A program made the position numbers and the translations under genes. Shown here in pieces: positions 7,401-14,337 of a DNA stretch of 16,354 nt (positions within the stretch are counted from its first letter, which is position 1; each line of letters begins with the position of its first letter). Source of the DNA: Thermoplasmatota archaeon (GTDB lineage Archaea > Thermoplasmatota > E2 > DHVEG-1); contig JAFGFQ010000129.1 of assembly GCA_016930995.1 (NCBI GenBank), positions 1-16,354 of the forward strand, written 5' to 3'. The notes beneath the pieces are model-generated. The model had not been told where the DNA came from and ran no database searches. It was given only the letters and a program-made list of their open reading frames with translations.

Positions 7401-10120
7401 ATTTTCTTTATCGTCAGTTTTTTTGCCAACGTCAGTGCTTCAGTGATCTTTTCTTTGTATGGCCCGCCGCATTGGGTAAGCTTTGGTTTTCCCCCACCGC
7501 TTCCACCAAGGATCCTGCCGATTTCTGAGGCGAGTGGCCGAAGGTCAATATCAACATCCTCTGAGGCACCTGAAACAAGTTTTTTCCCGTCGGAGATATG
7601 AACAATATAGCCAGGATCTTTGATGAGTGTTCCAACAACTGTGATTGCATCAGTATCACATCTACCAGTGATAATACGAAGAGATGTCCCAGGGACCAGA
7701 GAGGAATCACGAGTCAACTGTCCAATGACATCAGATGAAACCAGTTTCTTTTGTTTCTGTGTGTTTTTCCATTCATTGAAAAGATGGTTACACGCATCAA
7801 GAAGAGTAGGCATCGTGGTTTTTTTAAGTGAACCAGCCTCATGTAAAAAACGCTGCAAGGTTTTTTCAAGCTGTTCAGCTGAGACAGAGAAGATTTTTCC
7901 TGCCTCACGGAGTTGCTCAGCGATATTCTCTTGATGGGTGATGATATATACTGGGGAGAGAAGGGAAGTGATACGATGGTACAGCGCAGTTTCCTCGCGC
8001 TGGTAGGCATCAGCCATTTTCCCAGCGGCAAAGGTGATACGATTGACCCCATCAGCGATCCGTTCTGTTTTAAGGATACGGACTTTTTCAATCTCCTTTG
8101 TGTTGTTCAGGTGTGTTCCCCCGCAGGCTTCCACATCGACACCAGGGATGTTGAGCACGCGGATGAGATTTCCTGGTGGGACACCACCCTGATAGAGTCG
8201 AAACCCATGCTCTCGCTCAGCATCATTCCTCTTCATCACTTTTTTCTCCACCGGGACCGCCTGGATGATGAAGTCGTTTGCCACCTGTTCGATTTTCTGG
8301 ATTTCCGTCTCAGCGATTGGTTTGTAATGAGCAAAATCAAAGCGTGCTTCTGTCACTGCCAATTGAGAACCAGCCTGCCAGATGTGCTCCCCAAATAACC
8401 TTCGAAGTGCACCATTCACCACATGAGTACCGGTGTGGTGTTTCATCAGTGTATAGCGATGGTCCCAATCAATGCTCCCATGCGCAAGTGTTCCGCCATC
8501 CACCGGGGAATCAAGGACATGGATGATGGATGTGCCTGCCTTCTCAACATGGAGGACCGGGAGTGTTTTTCCATCAATACGCAATGTTCCCTTATCCGCT
8601 GGTTGTCCACCTCCTTCGGGGTAGAACGCAGTCTTATCAAGGATTACTTCGGTTCCTCGGGACGTCGTTTGTTTCCACAGAATCGTTGCATCAAATTCTT
8701 TTATGTAATGATCATCGTAGTAGAGCGGATGTGTGGCCGGCAGGTCAGTTCTGCTTTCCTGGGTTTCTTCTTCTATTTTTTCATGGGAATGTAGCTCAGC
8801 AATCATGGAATCAAAGTTCGGTGGGATGGACACCGGGATGTTTTCTTTCTGTGCAATGTTCTGGACGACATCAGGAGGCATCCCATGAGTATCATAAAGC
8901 ATGATGAGTGCAGAAGGATCGATCGTTTGTTTTTCTCGTAGGATTCTTTTGATCAGTCCCTCTCCTTTTGAAAGTGTATCAGAAAATCTCCGTGTCTCTA
9001 TATCTAAAATTTCACAAATCTGATCCTTTCGTTTCTCAAGTGAAGGGAACTCTTTTTTTAGATAGTCTAACTGTTGTTCAACAAGGTTTCGCAAGCTTAC
9101 GTTCAACTGTAGTTTTTCAATGAACCGCAGTGACCGTCTGATGATCAATCGTGCCAGATAGCCTGCTTTGACATTGGCAGGAACAATCCCATCACCAAGC
9201 ATGAACGAGAGACATTTGGTGTGATCAGCAAGCGCATAAATACTTGCAGTCTCGGTTGTGTTTTTCACTTCATCACGAAGGAAAGAAAGCATTTTTGGGA
9301 ACGCAGTCTCATAGACAGTGGGTGTTCCAGTCGTAAACCAAGCAATCCGCTCAAGCCCGTACCCTGTATCGACGATATTTAAAGGATTTGGTGCGTACTG
9401 TTTCCCTTCGATGATGGTGCTTCCCTGTTCGTCTTCCTTCATGTTCATGAACACGAGGGTCGCGATTTCAAGTCCCCCTGCAAGGACCTCTACACAAGGG
9501 CCTGCATTGCCACCACCAATCCAGAGCTGCTCCTTATAATTGATAGCCTCTCGAGGGATGCCTATTTTTTTTCTGAAAAACTCATCACAATAGGCCACGG
9601 TGTCCTCTTTCCAATAGATCTCATCGGTGTTTTTATTAAACGCATGATGTCCCATCATCTCAAATGTCGTCAGATGACGACCACTTTTTCCTACCTCCTC
9701 AAGATCATTGAGGCGGATGCATGGTTGGGAGATGACTAAAGGGTTTGCTGGGGGAGGAACAACTCCGGAGGTCACATGAGGTTGGAAATCCGCAATAGAG
9801 GCGATCGTAAGGTAAATATCAGAACGCCAACGGGCGACAACCGGACAACGCTGCCCTGTTTCAGGATAATGGAGCCGTGAATGTCCGTGTTCCTCAAAAA
9901 ATGACAGAAACCCCTCCCGGACGTCCGCAAGACTGAGTGGTTTTTTCGCAAGAGAATTTCCTATGAAGTTGAATTTCACACAGGGTTGGTCACCGCAATA
10001 GTCGGTGTGTGCATCAAGTGTCCAAAAATAATCACCACATGCCTTGCATTTCTTCCTGTAATAGCCATTCGTATGGAAGAACTGTAAGTCGTATTCCTTC
10101 TGCATGGTTGATTCAGCCAT
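7388..10120 (-). CDS. alaS: alanyl-tRNA synthetase (archaeal type)
   Basis: This class II enzyme charges tRNA-Ala and hydrolyses misacylated Ser- or Gly-tRNA. The 910-residue product has the archaeal N-terminal cysteine block (CKACGDYFWTLDAHTDYC), the catalytic domain (RCPVVARWRSDIYLTIASI, SQPCIRLNDLEEVGKSGRHLT, MMGHHAFN, NIVDTGYGLERIAW), a helical tRNA domain, and an editing domain. The editing domain has zinc ligands HHTGTH (H562, H566) and CGGTH (C666, H670). A C-Ala domain ends with GGSGGGKP. The frame could open at a TTG at 10147, but a TATA element (TTTATACC, about 10151-10158) would start transcription near 10129. The ATG at 10120 (MAESTMQKEY) is therefore the better start, with a ~10-nt leader and no Shine-Dalgarno. 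Its substrate tRNA-Ala(CGC) is also in the window. Confidence 0.97.
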   Translation of the reverse strand: MAESTMQKEYDLQFFHTNGYYRKKCKACGDYFWTLDAHTDYCGDQPCVKFNFIGNSLAKKPLSLADVREGFLSFFEEHGHSRLHYPETGQRCPVVARWRSDIYLTIASIADFQPHVTSGVVPPPANPLVISQPCIRLNDLEEVGKSGRHLTTFEMMGHHAFNKNTDEIYWKEDTVAYCDEFFRKKIGIPREAINYKEQLWIGGGNAGPCVEVLAGGLEIATLVFMNMKEDEQGSTIIEGKQYAPNPLNIVDTGYGLERIAWFTTGTPTVYETAFPKMLSFLRDEVKNTTETASIYALADHTKCLSFMLGDGIVPANVKAGYLARLIIRRSLRFIEKLQLNVSLRNLVEQQLDYLKKEFPSLEKRKDQICEILDIETRRFSDTLSKGEGLIKRILREKQTIDPSALIMLYDTHGMPPDVVQNIAQKENIPVSIPPNFDSMIAELHSHEKIEEETQESRTDLPATHPLYYDDHYIKEFDATILWKQTTSRGTEVILDKTAFYPEGGGQPADKGTLRIDGKTLPVLHVEKAGTSIIHVLDSPVDGGTLAHGSIDWDHRYTLMKHHTGTHVVNGALRRLFGEHIWQAGSQLAVTEARFDFAHYKPIAETEIQKIEQVANDFIIQAVPVEKKVMKRNDAEREHGFRLYQGGVPPGNLIRVLNIPGVDVEACGGTHLNNTKEIEKVRILKTERIADGVNRITFAAGKMADAYQREETALYHRITSLLSPVYIITHQENIAEQLREAGKIFSVSAEQLEKTLQRFLHEAGSLKKTTMPTLLDACNHLFNEWKNTQKQKKLVSSDVIGQLTRDSSLVPGTSLRIITGRCDTDAITVVGTLIKDPGYIVHISDGKKLVSGASEDVDIDLRPLASEIGRILGGSGGGKPKLTQCGGPYKEKITEALTLAKKLTIKKIKKQ

Positions 10121-10150
10121 AGGTCTTAACTGGTCTGGAATAGACAAAAG

Positions 10151-10158
10151 GTATAAAG
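10151..10158 (-). promoter_or_regulatory. alaS TATA box
   Basis: TTTATACC on the minus strand lies 31-38 nt before the ATG at 10120, implying a leader of about 10 nt. This also argues against the upstream TTG start at 10147, which would be almost inside the promoter. Confidence 0.55.
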
Positions 10159-10438
10159 TTTATTCGATTGTGAACAGATGAACAGATTCAGTGATTATTT
10201 TTTTGTCCCGTATGGTATTTTTTTGAAAAATCTACGAGGATTTACGACGACTATATGGGATAAAGAGAATTAAAAAATCACATGATAGGCTTGTTAGGTG
10301 AAGTGTTTTTAAAAACTAAAAAATCTAGATGCGCCAGGTAAAAATAATTAATCAATCCTTGAGATCCATCTGAATACTCAAGGAAAGTCAATCTGTATAA
10401 ATATATTTTTATTCCCGAGAGCTCTAGGCGTGAAAAAC

Positions 10439-10479
10439 GATATATTTATAAGGAAGCAAGTTTTATTTAGATTAGGGGT
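10439..10479 (+). promoter_or_regulatory. promoter of the secreted propeller gene
   Basis: GATATATTTATAAGG (10439-10453) is a good archaeal TATA element 30-44 nt before the ATG at 10483. A GGGGT sits just before the start codon in a leader of about 10 nt. A second TATA-like element upstream (10396-10405) may give a longer transcript. Confidence 0.55.
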
Positions 10480-10482
10480 AAT

Positions 10483-11721
10483 ATGAAGCAATCTGTTCCT
10501 ACTATCATAATAGTCTTAGCTTTTTTCATAACCAGTATTGGCTTTGCGAGCGCATATCCGAATTCATCTATTTTTGATAATGAAAAGCCGTCTCAGTTTA
10601 CAAATAACACATATGGTATACAATGGATGATGGAATATGGAAACAGCCCTCGAACAGACGCACGATATCAAGGTCCCCAACCGATTGGGGATTGTGATAA
10701 CGACGGGAAAAATGAACTCCTCATCAGCGGGAGGGATTCTACCATCCGTGTTATGAAATGGAATGAGAACCAGCAGACCTACAAACAAATCCGTGCTTTA
10801 CATCCCCCCTTTTATCCCTTCATCCGCTGTGATGCCGGGGGCATGGCCATCGGAGATGTGACAAACGATGGGAAAAACGAGATTGCTGCCACCTGGTTTA
10901 CCACGGTTTATCGGTATTCTTTCTTAAAATATTGGCTTATTGGGTTAAATAACTATATTTTTTCCAATAATGGCGGCAGCGCAGATTGTCTTATTGGAGA
11001 TTGTGACAATGACGGGAAAAACGAATTAATTCTCAGTGGTGGCCCGCTTTGGGATCAAGAAAGTAGCGTTGCTGAGATTACCATATTCCGATGGAGCGGA
11101 CTGTCTCTTAAGAAGGTGGCTGAGTGGAAAGATCCTGATGTCGATGGGTACGTCTATATGGCGGGTCTTGGGGATGTCGATGACGATGGACAAAACGAGA
11201 TTGTCTGCGCATATGCTCGGAAAGTCATCGTCCTTGATTGGGATGATGGACTTAAGGTGTTTATTCCGACAGAAATCTATCGGACCTACCAAGGGCAGGA
11301 TTCCCCCTTCGGGATCGTCTGTAAGGACTGTGATAACGACGGGAAATTCGAAATCCTGCTGAGTTACTACGACCCGCGGATTACGATATTTAAATGGAAC
11401 GGCACTGCGTATCCGATTCAGTTTGATATCGCATGGCCGGGTGGAGACCCTGTCATCGAAGGAATTGATGTTGGTGATACTGATGACGACGGACTCAATG
11501 AGGTATGTGTAGGGGCTGGGGTTACCCATATCCTTCAATGGAATGGCACGACCTACGTCGAGGAAGCCGTGCTTCCTACGTTTGGCTGGATGGCGGTCGT
11601 CTGCATCGGGGACTGTGATAATGACGGGAAAAACGAGATAAACGCAGGGAATGTAGAGGTCGATATCGCGTCCGGAGAGCAATTCACCGAATGGGTGTTT
11701 AAATACGGTTGGGAGTCTTAA
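10483..11721 (+). CDS. secreted seven-repeat FG-GAP/VCBS-like calcium-loop beta-propeller protein
   Basis: The product is 412 residues. A signal peptide (1-~24: hydrophobic 7-20, then FASA before YPN) indicates Sec export. The mature part holds seven copies of a D-x-D-x-D-G loop followed by K/Q/L-N/F-E, at about residues 69-79, 124-134, 172-182, 230-240, 281-291, 331-341 and 376-386, spaced 45-58 residues. Four read DCDNDGK. Such loops bind calcium in FG-GAP/VCBS propellers, and seven repeats fit one closed seven-bladed propeller. There is no C-terminal anchor or sorting tail; it ends VFKYGWES. Family members bind ligands or surfaces and are rarely enzymes, so no function is assigned. Four loops carry Cys at the second position, which is unusual. 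It has its own promoter. Confidence 0.85.
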   Translation: MKQSVPTIIIVLAFFITSIGFASAYPNSSIFDNEKPSQFTNNTYGIQWMMEYGNSPRTDARYQGPQPIGDCDNDGKNELLISGRDSTIRVMKWNENQQTYKQIRALHPPFYPFIRCDAGGMAIGDVTNDGKNEIAATWFTTVYRYSFLKYWLIGLNNYIFSNNGGSADCLIGDCDNDGKNELILSGGPLWDQESSVAEITIFRWSGLSLKKVAEWKDPDVDGYVYMAGLGDVDDDGQNEIVCAYARKVIVLDWDDGLKVFIPTEIYRTYQGQDSPFGIVCKDCDNDGKFEILLSYYDPRITIFKWNGTAYPIQFDIAWPGGDPVIEGIDVGDTDDDGLNEVCVGAGVTHILQWNGTTYVEEAVLPTFGWMAVVCIGDCDNDGKNEINAGNVEVDIASGEQFTEWVFKYGWES

Positions 11722-11765
11722 GAGATAAAACATTCTTTTTCCAGGATAGAAACCTATTAATAGAT

Positions 11766-11786
11766 TGTCGATATATATTATCGACA
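11766..11786. promoter_or_regulatory. perfect palindrome over the TATA box of the HTH regulator gene (likely operator)
   Basis: Half-sites TGTCGATA (11766-11773) and TATCGACA (11779-11786) are exact inverted repeats around a 5-nt TATAT spacer. The centre forms an A/T-rich TATA element about 30 nt before the ATG at 11810. A dimeric repressor bound here would block TBP. Autoregulation by the adjacent HTH protein is the simplest reading. Confidence 0.65.
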
Positions 11787-11809
11787 GTAATAGTAGGATT
11801 TCTGGGAAT

Positions 11810-12511
11810 ATGGGAGTAAAGGAAGTATTAGCAGAAAAAATCGCTGGGGAAATCACCCTGAGCCCAAAACCCGGGGAAACACTCAGAAAATGGCGCACGA
11901 CCTTTCACATCGCACAAGCAGACCTCGCCAACCATCTTGGTCTTGCCCAAAGCGTGATTAGCGATTACGAATCAGGAAGGCGAAAATCCCCAGGGATTTC
12001 CTCAATAAAAAAAATCGTTCACGCTTTTTTGGAAATCGATCAGAAGAAACATGGTGGTTCAATCATCCAGCAATATCAATCCATGGTCAAGTCACAAGAT
12101 GGCATCATCGAGATCATGGAATACCCCTTCGCAATCCCCATTGAGAAACTCATCAAGGAAATCAACGGCAAGGTCGTTACCTCCCGGAATATCAGCCTTG
12201 AGCGTTCTGTCAAAGGTTTTACCCTTATTGATGGGATTGAGACGATTAAGACACTCACGGCCACAAACTATCCGAACCTCTATGGTTGGAGTACGGAACG
12301 GGCTTTGATTTTCACCAGGGTTCAGTTCGGTAGAAGCCCAATGATCGCCATCCGGATACACCCTGTGAAACCCGCGCTGGTGGTGTACCATCAGCCCGGA
12401 GGAGTTGATCCGCTCGCAGTGCAACTGGCTGAGCGGGAGAACATGCCCCTTGTGATCACCGACATGCCGCTAGAAGACCTACGCAAAAAACTGATTTTCC
12501 TTGGGAAGTGA
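11810..12511 (+). CDS. euryarchaeal XRE-type HTH transcriptional regulator
   Basis: The 233-residue cytoplasmic protein has an XRE/Cro-type helix-turn-helix at about 22-75: GETLRKWRTTFHIAQADLANHLGLAQSVISDYESGRRKSPG, where QSVISDYESGRR is the recognition helix. The long C-terminal domain (about 95-233) includes a conserved-looking segment PALVVYHQPGGVDPLAVQLAERENMPLVITD. I recognise this as a family of predicted archaeal regulators; its ligand is unknown to me. The frame extends to a TTG at 11765, but that lies before the palindromic TATA element. The ATG at 11810 gives the family N-terminus (MGVKEVLAEKIAGEI) with GGGA just upstream. A small zinc-finger gene follows after 6 nt, so the two are co-transcribed. 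The target is unknown beyond probable autoregulation. Confidence 0.83.
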   Translation: MGVKEVLAEKIAGEITLSPKPGETLRKWRTTFHIAQADLANHLGLAQSVISDYESGRRKSPGISSIKKIVHAFLEIDQKKHGGSIIQQYQSMVKSQDGIIEIMEYPFAIPIEKLIKEINGKVVTSRNISLERSVKGFTLIDGIETIKTLTATNYPNLYGWSTERALIFTRVQFGRSPMIAIRIHPVKPALVVYHQPGGVDPLAVQLAERENMPLVITDMPLEDLRKKLIFLGK

Positions 12512-12517
12512 TGAGAA

Positions 12518-12691
12518 ATGGTCGATATCGTCGGACTTTGTTCTATCTGTGGACGACCTGGTGCGATGTTCACGTGTCATCTGTGCGGACGGCTTGTCTG
12601 CGAGCGATGCTTCGAGCATCGTCATTCCGTCTGCATTGAATGCAAACATCTGAAGAGACAAACGGATTCCCCGTCGTTCCCGATGGATTAA
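12518..12691 (+). CDS. small cysteine-rich zinc-finger protein (57 residues)
   Basis: The frame MVDIVGLCSICGRPGAM... contains eight cysteines in four CxxC pairs: C8/C11, C20/C23, C28/C31 and C39/C42. Histidines at H21, H34 and H36 lie among them. Spacing Cx2C-x8-Cx2C-x4-Cx2C-x2-HxH-x2-Cx2C suggests two cross-braced zinc sites, like a compact B-box or RING-type finger. The start is supported by GTGATG at 12509-12514, which overlaps the stop of the HTH gene; the intergenic gap is 6 nt. The tight spacing implies the two proteins act together, for example as a DNA-binding or partner-binding accessory. I do not recognise a named family. Confidence 0.75.
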   Translation: MVDIVGLCSICGRPGAMFTCHLCGRLVCERCFEHRHSVCIECKHLKRQTDSPSFPMD

Positions 12692-12721
12692 CACCCTTGT
12701 TTTCATCAGGAGATAGCAAGG

Positions 12722-12760
12722 TATTTATAGAGGACATTGTCTATTTTATTATTGGGGATT
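12722..12760 (+). promoter_or_regulatory. promoter and ribosome binding site of the first thioredoxin-fold gene
   Basis: TATTTATAGAGG (12722-12733) is a TATA element about 35 nt before the ATG at 12764. GGGGATT (12754-12760) provides a Shine-Dalgarno within a short leader. The frame also has an upstream ATG at 12737, but that falls between TATA and the expected start of transcription. Confidence 0.5.
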
Positions 12761-12763
12761 ACT

Positions 12764-14218
12764 ATGAAGAAACTCATACCAATCTGTATAGTCGGTATCT
12801 TATTTTTTACCGCATTTGGAGCTGCTACACCACGAAATGATGTACATATTTCAAACGTCAATGATGGAGGAATGAGAGATTTTACTCATACGGTTTTTGT
12901 TGAATATGGCTCGACAACAAGTTGTCCGCATTGTCCCTATGTCCATAATGCTTTAAAAAACATTTACTACGGAGGATGGTCTCCCTTCTATTATACATCC
13001 TTAACGCTAGGTCATAACACGCATGCGACCGCTCGAGGGGCTGAATATAATTTACATTATGTTCCTGATACTTTTTTTGATGGTGGATATCAAGTCTATT
13101 GCGGGAGCGTCAATGACAACACTCAACAAACGATGAGCCAATTTAACAGCAGCATCACCCAATGTGGAAATAGAGCTGTACCAGACCTTGAGACAACTCT
13201 TAATGTAATTTGGCTTGGCGATGCAACGATGGATATCCAAGTCTCAGTGCAAAACAAAGATACGGCACAGTACAATGGACAGATCCGAGTTTATGTCACT
13301 GAAATACAATCAACAATGGGTTGGTTGCAATACAGCGGAGAACCCTATACCTTTGCATTTCTTGATTATGCATTCAACGAAGTTATATCTATAGAACCAA
13401 GCGACACGTGGTCAGATTCGATTATCTGGGATGGACATGATTACAACGATGGGTATGGTCATGATTTTGGGACGATCCAAAACGGTAACATTATGGTTAT
13501 CGCATCAGTTTTTAATTCAGAAGGCTATACTGCGTATTCCGATGCACCGTATAGTTATAATTATCCATTTACCGCATATTACGTCGACGACGCCATTGGT
13601 GCAACACCTCAGACGAGTACTGCTCCAAACACACCAGCACCGCCTACAGGACCAACGAATGGAATAACAAACGTTAACTATACCTATCAAGGGAGCACCA
13701 CCGATCCGAATGGAGATGAACTCTATTACCTCTTTGACTGGGGCGATGGTACCGATAGTGGTTGGCTTGGACCGTACCCATCAGGCAGTGTTGCTCAGGC
13801 TGACCATACATGGGACTATGGCGGAACATATTTCGTAAAATTGAAAGCAAAAGATAACACCTCTGATAGCCCCTGGTCAGATCCTTTATCTGTTGTCATC
13901 AGTGGACCAACCATTCAACTACAGAACCTAAATGGAGGTCTTTTCTGGGTCACTGCTGAGATAAAAAATCCCGGTGAAGTCGCTCTAACAAATGTGAACT
14001 GGAACATCTCATTGCATAGTGGTGTATTCATCGGGAAGACAACAACAGGGACGAACCTGACAATTCCAGCGAATTCCAGCATCACCATAAAATCTGGATT
14101 AATCTTAGGACTCGGTTCAACCAACATCAAGGTAAAAGCATGGGTCCCAGATGGCCCTTCGTCTACGATCCAAAGGAGCGGCTCTATTTTACTGTTTTAT
14201 ATAAAAGTCATCGGTTGA
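12764..14218 (+). CDS. secreted DsbA/Omp28-like thioredoxin-fold protein with PKD domain (paralogue 1)
   Basis: The product is 484 residues. A signal peptide (1-~21, MKKLIPICIVGILFF...) is followed by a thioredoxin fold with active site C54-P-H-C57, the same CPHC as E. coli DsbA, and a proline (HYVP101DTFF) in the expected cis-Pro place. Residues ~138-280 form a beta-rich domain with VTEIQSTMGW, FLDYAF and HDYNDGYGHDFG, resembling Omp28-type proteins. A Pro-rich linker precedes a PKD-like domain (~288-379: DWGDGTDSGWLGPY, HTWDYGGTYFVKLKAKD). The last ~100 residues (380-484) are a separate beta domain that ends hydrophobic (SILLFYIKVIG). A secreted thiol-disulfide oxidoreductase is the likely role; the substrate is unknown. 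It lacks the FPxAFPxLR tail of its neighbour. The start at 12764 is chosen for the signal peptide and GGGGATT. Confidence 0.82.
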   Translation: MKKLIPICIVGILFFTAFGAATPRNDVHISNVNDGGMRDFTHTVFVEYGSTTSCPHCPYVHNALKNIYYGGWSPFYYTSLTLGHNTHATARGAEYNLHYVPDTFFDGGYQVYCGSVNDNTQQTMSQFNSSITQCGNRAVPDLETTLNVIWLGDATMDIQVSVQNKDTAQYNGQIRVYVTEIQSTMGWLQYSGEPYTFAFLDYAFNEVISIEPSDTWSDSIIWDGHDYNDGYGHDFGTIQNGNIMVIASVFNSEGYTAYSDAPYSYNYPFTAYYVDDAIGATPQTSTAPNTPAPPTGPTNGITNVNYTYQGSTTDPNGDELYYLFDWGDGTDSGWLGPYPSGSVAQADHTWDYGGTYFVKLKAKDNTSDSPWSDPLSVVISGPTIQLQNLNGGLFWVTAEIKNPGEVALTNVNWNISLHSGVFIGKTTTGTNLTIPANSSITIKSGLILGLGSTNIKVKAWVPDGPSSTIQRSGSILLFYIKVIG

Positions 14219-14245
14219 TGGAACTTTCTTCGGTTTCCATCCATA

Positions 14246-14260
14246 TTTTTTCTTTTTTTT
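14246..14260 (+). terminator. oligo-T terminator after paralogue 1
   Basis: Two T runs, six then eight long and separated by one C, lie about 30-40 nt after the stop codon, before the next promoter. Confidence 0.55.
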
Positions 14261-14293
14261 ATAAAAACAATCTCTTTTTACCAGAGCAACATA

Positions 14294-14329
14294 TTTATAT
14301 AAGGACTCCTCATTTAGATATATAAGGGG
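14294..14329 (+). promoter_or_regulatory. promoter and ribosome binding site of the second thioredoxin-fold gene
   Basis: TTTATATAAGG (14294-14304) is a consensus TATA element 34-44 nt before the ATG at 14338, and AGGGGT (14325-14330) is the Shine-Dalgarno. A second TATA-like ATATATAAG at 14318-14325 is too close to the start to be the main box. Confidence 0.6.
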
Positions 14330-14337
14330 TTTATGAT

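Larger units (their letters stand above)
10121..10482. other. divergent intergenic region with hairpin and tandem promoters
   Basis: No gene is visible in these 362 nt, which are A/T-rich. On the alaS side is its TATA box (10151-10158). In the middle is a perfect inverted repeat, CCTTGAG 10357-10363 with CTCAAGG 10377-10383 and a 13-nt loop. TATAAATATA near 10396-10405 lies about 25 nt before a palindrome AGAGCTCT (10418-10425). The promoter of the secreted propeller gene follows. The middle stretch 10190-10350 shows nothing recognisable. Confidence 0.5.

Noticed and set aside
7913..8904. Plus-strand frames opposite alaS (including 161, 123 and 124 codons)
   Set aside because: They lie wholly within the alaS editing-domain region on the other strand, overlap each other in different frames, and show no recognisable motifs or start signals.
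10121..10147. TTG start for alaS nine codons upstream
   Set aside because: It lies almost against the TATA element (10151-10158), so it would precede the expected transcription start.
11026..11898. Long minus-strand frame (290 codons) opposite the propeller gene
   Set aside because: It is antisense to a gene with a clear signal peptide and seven calcium-loop repeats. The repeated DNA keeps the opposite frame open. It has no recognisable domain and would start inside the HTH gene.
12737..12763. Nine-codon upstream extension (ATG at 12737) of paralogue 1
   Set aside because: It would place residues before a well-formed signal peptide and lies before the Shine-Dalgarno GGGGATT; the paralogue also begins at MKKLIPI.
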